38,911 nt of DNA. It comes from Bacteroidales bacterium (GTDB lineage Bacteria > Bacteroidota > Bacteroidia > Bacteroidales > P3). The translations under genes were made by a program, and so were the position numbers. Shown here piece after piece: positions 34,875 to 38,911 of this stretch; position 1 is the stretch's first letter; each line of letters opens with the position of its first letter. The DNA lies in contig JAISPZ010000014.1 in NCBI GenBank assembly GCA_031274555.1, positions 1 through 38,911 of the forward strand. The letters are read 5' to 3'. The notes under the pieces are model-generated. The model had not been told where the DNA came from. It did not search any database and saw only the letters and a program-made list of their open reading frames with translations.

Positions 34875-34891
34875 ATTACGTTTAACGTAAT
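34875..34891. promoter_or_regulatory. 17-bp perfect palindrome at the start of the mce-mmd transcript
   Basis: ATTACGTTTAACGTAAT is a perfect inverted repeat with 8-bp arms around one central base. It begins about 7 bp downstream of the -7 element and so overlaps or directly follows the predicted transcription start, a position where a dimeric repressor could block initiation. As RNA its one-base loop is too tight for a good hairpin, which favours a DNA operator. Confidence 0.6.
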
Positions 34892-34897
34892 GAGTTG

Positions 34898-34929
34898 CAA
34901 ATATAATGCTTTTTTGCGTTAATGTCAAA
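34898..34929 (-). promoter_or_regulatory. Bacteroidetes promoter TTTG-N20-TATATTTG for the mce-mmd operon
   Basis: On the minus strand TTTG (34926-34929) and TATATTTG (34898-34905) are separated by 20 bp, a full match to the Bacteroidetes -33/-7 consensus. Predicted transcription starts at about 34892, giving a leader of about 45 nt before mce. Confidence 0.75.
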
Positions 34930-35318
34930 TGCTCGTGTGCGATTTTGCGAATTTCCTCAAAATAATTAGGGCATTCCCCCTGCTTCGGAGCGTGGGACAT
35001 AATTGAGAATGTAGAATTGAGAATTTAGAATGATGTTCTAATTTCCAACTCTGTGACGCGCTCCGATGCAGGGGTCGGGCTTTCCGCTACAATCTTTTTG
35101 CTAATGCACCCCAATCCGCCGCTATATGTAACTCCCACTATCACCTGTAAAACGAACCATTAGCAAAAAGGATTTTCGCTGCAATCCCTAATGCACCCCC
35201 CCGCACATCCCACGCTTGCGCGGACTATGCCGAGCGAGAGCGACTTCATTGCGAAGCAATAATCCCTAATGCACCCCCCCGCACATCCCACCCGCCCCAC
35301 CATATCATGGAATTTTGG
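34930..35318. repeat. Gene-free composite repeat region (inverted, heptamer and direct repeats)
   Basis: No gene is seen. An outer inverted repeat of 16 bp with one mismatch (CCCCTGCTTCGGAGCG at 34977-34992, CGCTCCGATGCAGGGG at 35059-35074) encloses five heptamers at 35001-35035 (AATTGAG, AATGTAG, AATTGAG, AATTTAG, AATGATG). A second, perfect 13-bp inverted repeat is CTTTTTGCTAATG (35094-35106) with CATTAGCAAAAAG (35158-35170). A perfect 31-bp direct repeat starting AATCCCTAATGCACC occupies 35183-35213 and 35261-35291. The region is richer in C runs than its surroundings. It looks like a nest of REP- or MITE-like elements; no transposase is present. Confidence 0.85.
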
Positions 35319-36032
35319 TTAGTAAGCCCCTACCAACGATAGTTCTAAAGTTTCAATATCATTAAGATTATAATACCAATGAACAAAGCCTAACTGCTCG
35401 TTGAACAGATGATAAAATGAGTGTTCGCCAAGTCTTGATTTTGCTTGCCCGCTTATACGATATACGTCTATTTGCCGGCTTTGGTACTTGTATGTTTCGA
35501 GTTCCTTTATTTTAATTTCATAGCTAAACTTTAACATCTGCCCCTGAAGGCGAGGTTCATGAAAGGTGATGGTAGATCGCTTATAGTTCTTTCCAACTTT
35601 AACAGGAATATTTATTTCAGGAAATGGATAGTAATCCGCTAAACCATGAAAATGTGCCCTTGGTGGATGTAGCCATATATACTTCGGATTAGCTTCAACC
35701 TGAGTATATTCGTTCCAATGATGGCATTTTTTCAGACTGTCTTCATACGTAAAATCAAGGCGTATCTTGTTAGTGTCAGGCATTTCGCAGAAATATATAT
35801 ATTCAATTTTAGTTCCTCCATATCTAATTTCATCCGTCACTTTCATCAAAATATACAGATAATTTTTTTCCTCTGCAGAATCATATTTCGCTTCAAATAA
35901 AAATTGTTTATACGGTTCATAGACGTGGTTAGCTAATTTCTTCTTGTTCCGATAAGCGGGACTTGTGGCTGATAGTAAGAACGGCAAAAATAATAACGAC
36001 AACAATAGTCTCTTAAAGTGTAATAAGTTCAT
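35319..36032 (-). CDS. Secreted protein of unknown function (paralog of 36273-37106)
   Basis: With the start at the ATG at 36032 this 237-residue protein has a proper signal peptide (RLLLSLLFLPFLLSATSPA). The frame also allows an ATG eight codons earlier at 36056. I do not recognise the family; the general pattern of beta strands resembles lipoprotein-localisation-like or DUF3108-like folds of Bacteroidetes. The C-terminal two thirds align with the divergent neighbour: WLHPPRAHFHGLADYYPFP against WLHPIRDGYFSALQSCPFP, then a short DVYRISGQAKS block, then LFNEQLGFVHWYY against YFSDKYGFVRLEY. A TATTTTTG sequence at 36113-36120 (minus strand) could be its -7 element but lacks a -33 box. Its location should be periplasm or outer surface. 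Confidence 0.7.
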   Translation of the reverse strand: MNLLHFKRLLLSLLFLPFLLSATSPAYRNKKKLANHVYEPYKQFLFEAKYDSAEEKNYLYILMKVTDEIRYGGTKIEYIYFCEMPDTNKIRLDFTYEDSLKKCHHWNEYTQVEANPKYIWLHPPRAHFHGLADYYPFPEINIPVKVGKNYKRSTITFHEPRLQGQMLKFSYEIKIKELETYKYQSRQIDVYRISGQAKSRLGEHSFYHLFNEQLGFVHWYYNLNDIETLELSLVGAY

Positions 36033-36217
36033 AATATCATAAATTTTGAAATACAATTATGTTTGCAATTGGGACTAATGGTACAGGAAACTGAAGACTA
36101 CGCAAATATCTGCAAAAATAATCTCTTTTGCAAGAAATAGTTGTGAAAACTATCAGTACAGTACGAATTGTGTATTTATTAGATAACCGAAATTTTGCTT
36201 TTTGTATTATAATCAAG

Positions 36218-36225
36218 TATCTTTG
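36218..36225 (+). promoter_or_regulatory. Promoter TTTG-N20-TATCTTTG
   Basis: TTTG at 36194-36197 and TATCTTTG at 36218-36225 are 20 bp apart, matching the Bacteroidetes consensus fully. The leader to the ATG at 36273 is about 40 nt. Upstream, ATAGTT/AACTAT (36137-36153) forms a small inverted repeat between the two divergent genes. Confidence 0.7.
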
Positions 36226-36272
36226 TTTTGCATGAGTATTGCACTCTTTTGTAACTCAATAACATCTTAAAT

Positions 36273-37106
36273 ATGAAAATTATATCTTGTTTAATTGCAG
36301 CGATGGCATTTTGTTTCTCTTATTCGCAGCCCCAATACGAGTCTGTGTTTACTGAAAATGATAGCATTGACGAAAACAATGTTATCTACAAACTAAATAC
36401 AGTCTTTATTTATGACTACGAGATAATTAAAAACGGTGAACGTCTTAAACTTAAAACCAATTCCATAAGATTGTTGGACACATCCTCGTTTATGGGATTT
36501 TCAGACAGTTCGTTTATGAGGTCTTTGGACGCATCTTCATTTGGTTTATTTTTTGAATATGTAAACGCCGACTCGGGTTCTATTGGTGTTGATAAAATTT
36601 TATTATTAGTGAAAGCTCCCTCTTTTTATGATGGAAGAACTCACGGGAACCAAACACAAATATCTTTTCTTCAAATACCGGAATTAAGTGGTACAAGCCT
36701 CACCGGTGCAGTCGAAAACAGCGAAAATGTTTGGCTTCACCCTATTAGGGACGGATATTTTAGCGCATTACAGTCTTGTCCTTTTCCCTACATAAAGCAA
36801 CCTTACATTGTTGGTAGTATTTGGGCGGACTCAATGCTTATCGGGTATGGCAGCAGTCCGCATACTGGAGAATGGGAAGGACAGGCACTATTGAATTACT
36901 TATATAAAATTATAGACAAAAAAAATGTTGAAACAAAATTAGGGGATTTGTCTTGTTTTATTGTTGAGAGTAAGGCAAAGTCCAATTCTTTTGAAACTCA
37001 ATTAATAAGTTATTTTTCTGATAAATATGGATTTGTGCGTTTAGAATATACCTTGATAAACGGTATAAAAATCAATTTTTGGATTGACAAAGTTGTAAAA
37101 ATATAA
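36273..37106 (+). CDS. Secreted protein of unknown function (paralog of 35319-36032)
   Basis: This 277-residue protein has a signal peptide (IISCLIAAMAFCFSYS). The family is not recognised. It is transcribed away from its paralog at 35319-36032 and shares the blocks WLHPIRDGYFSALQSCPFP, LGDLSCFIVESKAKS and YFSDKYGFVRLEYTL. An N-terminal region of about 60 residues has repeated short motifs (LDTSSFMGFSDSSFMRSLD) that the paralog lacks. It is followed by a good terminator-like hairpin, so it is a single-gene unit with its own promoter. Confidence 0.7.
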   Translation: MKIISCLIAAMAFCFSYSQPQYESVFTENDSIDENNVIYKLNTVFIYDYEIIKNGERLKLKTNSIRLLDTSSFMGFSDSSFMRSLDASSFGLFFEYVNADSGSIGVDKILLLVKAPSFYDGRTHGNQTQISFLQIPELSGTSLTGAVENSENVWLHPIRDGYFSALQSCPFPYIKQPYIVGSIWADSMLIGYGSSPHTGEWEGQALLNYLYKIIDKKNVETKLGDLSCFIVESKAKSNSFETQLISYFSDKYGFVRLEYTLINGIKINFWIDKVVKI

Positions 37107-37111
37107 ATTTT

Positions 37112-37143
37112 GCCGTTTTGTTCCTAATAGTTTTTAAAACGGC
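37112..37143 (+). terminator. Hairpin terminator after 36273-37106
   Basis: GCCGTTTT (37112-37119) and AAAACGGC (37136-37143) form a perfect 8-bp stem with a 16-nt loop, followed by a U-rich stretch (TATATTTTATTAATTTTT). It starts 5 bp after the stop codon. Confidence 0.6.
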
Positions 37144-37378
37144 TATATTTTATTAATTTTTATAAAATTTCATTTCTATTGGGTCAATCTATAAATCTCG
37201 CAAAAACAAAATATTAGTCGATAGCTTTTGTTTTTTACGAAACAAATTCGTTATTACGATATACGCAAAGAAAATAATTTTGCGCAAACACAAATCAGGC
37301 TGCATAAAAAGTGGAAATTACCGATAACATAAAAATAAGAGTGATAGACAGAACATTATAGCTATATCAAACCGAAAA

Positions 37379-37421
37379 ACAACTTCTGAGTTGTATTTTT
37401 AATATTTATTTTATATCTTTG
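37379..37421 (+). promoter_or_regulatory. Promoter TTG-N20-TATCTTTG with overlapping inverted repeat (toxin-antitoxin)
   Basis: TTG (37391-37393) and TATCTTTG (37414-37421) are 20 bp apart, a consensus promoter. The inverted repeat ACAACT-TCTG-AGTTGT (37379-37394) covers the -33 box, a likely operator for self-regulation by the XRE antitoxin. The ATG at 37424 is only 2 nt after the -7 element and would hardly be transcribed, which points to the ATG at 37436 as the true start. Confidence 0.65.
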
Positions 37422-37423
37422 CA

Positions 37424-37981
37424 ATGAAACAACAAATGACTTTTGATGACGTAACAGGCGATGGACGCCTCTGGGCAGTTAGGTATGAGGGGGATAGCGA
37501 CAACCAATTATACAAATTATTTGATCAATGGACGGATGTTGTTTGGTTGAGGAATTTTTTCAGGGAAAATATGTACGATTTAATGAATTATTTCGGTACT
37601 ATAGACGCTAACGTTGCAATTTATGATACAATAGAGGATAGTGAAAAGTTAGAAAATATACTCCTGAATATTTCGTACGGAACGAATTTAGACAATATCT
37701 TTCGTCCATTAAATAATTATACGAGAGAGACTTTTTTAGATAAAAATAAAGCGAAAATAACTAACAGGCGACACCACGCTTCATGGTTAAGAATTTATGC
37801 GATACGATTAAGTCAAGGCATTTTTATCATTACAGGAGGTGCTATAAAACTAACCGCAACCATGCAAGAGCGAACGCATACAAAAATAGAACTTTCCAAA
37901 ATAGAGCGGACACGCCGCTTTTTAATAGATAATGGAATTGTGGACGAATTAGGATTTGTTGATTATTTAAGAGAGCTATAG
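37424..37981 (+). CDS. Putative RelE/HigB-like toxin of a toxin-antitoxin pair
   Basis: The protein has 185 residues from the first ATG, or 181 from the ATG at 37436 that the promoter favours. The N-terminal half is acidic (LWAVRYEGDSDNQLYKLFDQ). The C-terminal part (SWLRIYAIRLSQGIFIITGG, AIKLTATMQERTHTKIEL) resembles the RelE/HigB-type end of toxins that always precede an XRE gene in Bacteroidetes. The stop codon is 2 bp before the ATG of the HTH gene, so the two are cotranscribed. RelE-like toxins cleave mRNA at the ribosome, but this activity is inferred from order and weak similarity. A host-defence role is also possible. Confidence 0.65.
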   Translation: MKQQMTFDDVTGDGRLWAVRYEGDSDNQLYKLFDQWTDVVWLRNFFRENMYDLMNYFGTIDANVAIYDTIEDSEKLENILLNISYGTNLDNIFRPLNNYTRETFLDKNKAKITNRRHHASWLRIYAIRLSQGIFIITGGAIKLTATMQERTHTKIELSKIERTRRFLIDNGIVDELGFVDYLREL

Positions 37982-37983
37982 AT

Positions 37984-38286
37984 ATGAATGTAACAATACA
38001 AAAATTAAGGGAGCACGAAACCACCAACACGTCACGTTGGCGGTCGGAAGCGGAACAAAGGCGCGAAAATAAATCGTGGCTTCGTCACTCGCAACACGTA
38101 GCAATGCTTATGTTAGACAAAATGGAAGAATTGGGCTTAACTCAAAAAGCACTTGCGGGACAAATGGATGTTTCGCAACAATACATCAGTAAAATGCTGA
38201 AAGGACGAGAAAATTTTTCCATAGAAACATTGGCAAAAATAGAGGATGCCTTGCATATCAACGTCCTTGTGCACGATTTCGCTTGA
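37984..38286 (+). CDS. XRE-family helix-turn-helix antitoxin
   Basis: This 100-residue protein has a clear XRE/Cro helix-turn-helix in residues about 45-95 (MEELGLTQKALAGQMDVSQQ, then YISKMLKGRENFSIETLAKI). The N-terminal 40 residues are basic and polar (RWRSEAEQRRENKSWLRHS) and probably contact the toxin. It directly follows the toxin-like gene. As in HigBA-type modules the order is toxin first, antitoxin second. It is expected to bind the inverted repeat at 37379-37394 and repress the pair. Confidence 0.85.
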   Translation: MNVTIQKLREHETTNTSRWRSEAEQRRENKSWLRHSQHVAMLMLDKMEELGLTQKALAGQMDVSQQYISKMLKGRENFSIETLAKIEDALHINVLVHDFA

Positions 38287-38338
38287 TGGACAGAAACTAC
38301 GAATTATAACAAACACTGCCTGTCTGTCGGTGCAGGGT

Positions 38339-38911
38339 CTAATATTCACCTGCGATATGGCGTGTTTCGCAGTCTGTTTGGAGTAAATCTTGCAGAGAGG
38401 GCTGCGCTATAAAAGACACTGTACCCATACATTTTTCTACTATTTCGGCTATTTGCAGAAAAGAACATTGCTCATTGAGAAATTTCATCACAGCGATTTC
38501 GTTTGCGGCATTAAGAATACAAGGCATATTTCCGCCTTTCTTCAATGCTTCACGAGCGAGTGTGAGGCAACGGAATGTGTCGGTATCAGGCTTTTCAAAA
38601 GTTAGCGAGCCAATGTCCGCGAGGTCTAATCGTTTTTGTGTGGAGTAAAGTCGTTGTGGAAAAGACAGTGCAAATTGAATTGGGATTTTCATGCTCGGAT
38701 AGCCGAGTTGTGCCTTGACTGAGGAGTCTTTGAATGATACAAGTGAATGTATTATTGATTGTGGATGAATGACTACATCTATTTGATCTTCGGAAACGGA
38801 AAAAAGATGGGCGGCTTCTATCATCTCAAGCCCTTTATTCATAAGGGTTGCGGAGTCTATTGTGATTTTTTTGCCCATACTCCAAGTGGGATGTTTTAGT
38901 GCGTCTTCTAC
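38339..38911 (-). CDS. dxr: 1-deoxy-D-xylulose-5-phosphate reductoisomerase, C-terminal part (cut by window edge)
   Basis: About 190 residues are present; the gene continues beyond the window end. The frame is open from 38911 and gives KHPTWSMGKKITIDSATLMN, the strongly conserved substrate-binding block of DXR (IspC), so the ATG at 38878 is internal. Further blocks are GLEMIEAAHLF, VVIHPQSIIHSLV, DSSVKAQLGYPSMKIPIQFA and ILNAANEIAV. The enzyme reduces and rearranges DXP to 2-C-methyl-D-erythritol 4-phosphate with NADPH in the non-mevalonate isoprenoid pathway. The C-terminus looks complete. It converges with the toxin-antitoxin pair, 52 bp apart. Confidence 0.97.
   Translation of the reverse strand, partial: VEDALKHPTWSMGKKITIDSATLMNKGLEMIEAAHLFSVSEDQIDVVIHPQSIIHSLVSFKDSSVKAQLGYPSMKIPIQFALSFPQRLYSTQKRLDLADIGSLTFEKPDTDTFRCLTLAREALKKGGNMPCILNAANEIAVMKFLNEQCSFLQIAEIVEKCMGTVSFIAQPSLQDLLQTDCETRHIAGEY

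Larger units (their letters stand above)
37107..37423. other. AT-rich intergenic stretch with terminator and toxin-antitoxin promoter
   Basis: This gap of 317 bp holds the terminator-like hairpin at 37112-37143 at its left end and the promoter of the toxin-antitoxin-like pair at its right end. The middle is AT-rich and shows no open frame or RNA that I recognise. Confidence 0.6.

Noticed and set aside
36232-36270. Micro-frame MSIALFCNSITS in the leader of the secreted protein gene
   Set aside because: A single short frame with no repeat, no ribosome binding signal and no codon feature; could be chance.

Overview
The window is AT-rich DNA from a member of the Bacteroidetes, probably Bacteroidales. 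Four things support this: SusC/SusD pairs with a hybrid two-component regulator, type IX secretion C-terminal sorting domains, promoters of the TAnnTTTG type with weak ribosome binding sites, and a sodium-pumping methylmalonyl-CoA decarboxylase operon. A gut or anaerobic habitat is inferred. The species cannot be named from sequence alone.

Layout. 1-2362 is an accessory stretch: the end of a reverse transcriptase, an array of 7-bp repeats, and a Schlafen-type ATP-binding regulator that is interrupted by an in-frame TAG and carries about 27 copies of a 12-bp coding repeat. 2391-6292 is a small surface-polysaccharide cluster: one glycosyltransferase on the plus strand facing a minus-strand operon of O-antigen ligase/polymerase, capsule-type transferase and family 2 glycosyltransferase. 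6412-24524 is one long minus-strand polysaccharide utilization operon: SusC, SusD, a FIVAR/LamG lipoprotein, a large type IX-secreted protein of an unrecognised fold family, GH130, an MFS transporter, a second member of the unrecognised family, an SGNH esterase and a secreted SASA-type esterase. The divergent HTCS regulator (24641-28558) presumably controls it. A 21-bp-phased direct repeat lies between them, where an AraC-type DNA-binding domain should bind. The likely flow is capture by SusCD, surface hydrolysis and deacetylation, import of a mannoside-like oligosaccharide by the MFS protein, and cytoplasmic cleavage or phosphorolysis by GH130. The substrate is inferred, not shown.

28548-30067 holds folK, then three and a half tandem 88-bp repeats. 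Each full repeat is a copy of the leader and start codon of the following PepSY-like secreted protein. 30090-34846 is a minus-strand operon for methylmalonyl-CoA epimerase and the decarboxylase subunits (propionate formation coupled to Na+ export). It has a strong promoter, a 17-bp palindrome at the predicted transcription start, a gamma-type subunit fused to a propeller-like domain, and ten 14-bp repeats inside the operon. 34901-35318 is a gene-free block of nested inverted and direct repeats. 35319-37106 has two divergent secreted paralogs of unknown function, 37424-38286 a toxin-antitoxin-like pair, and 38339-38911 the C-terminal part of dxr, cut by the window edge.

Two themes recur: short tandem repeats at many loci (7, 12, 14 and 88 bp, often in frame inside genes), and several promoters whose -7 element lies only 2-6 nt before the start codon, implying leaderless or nearly leaderless mRNAs.
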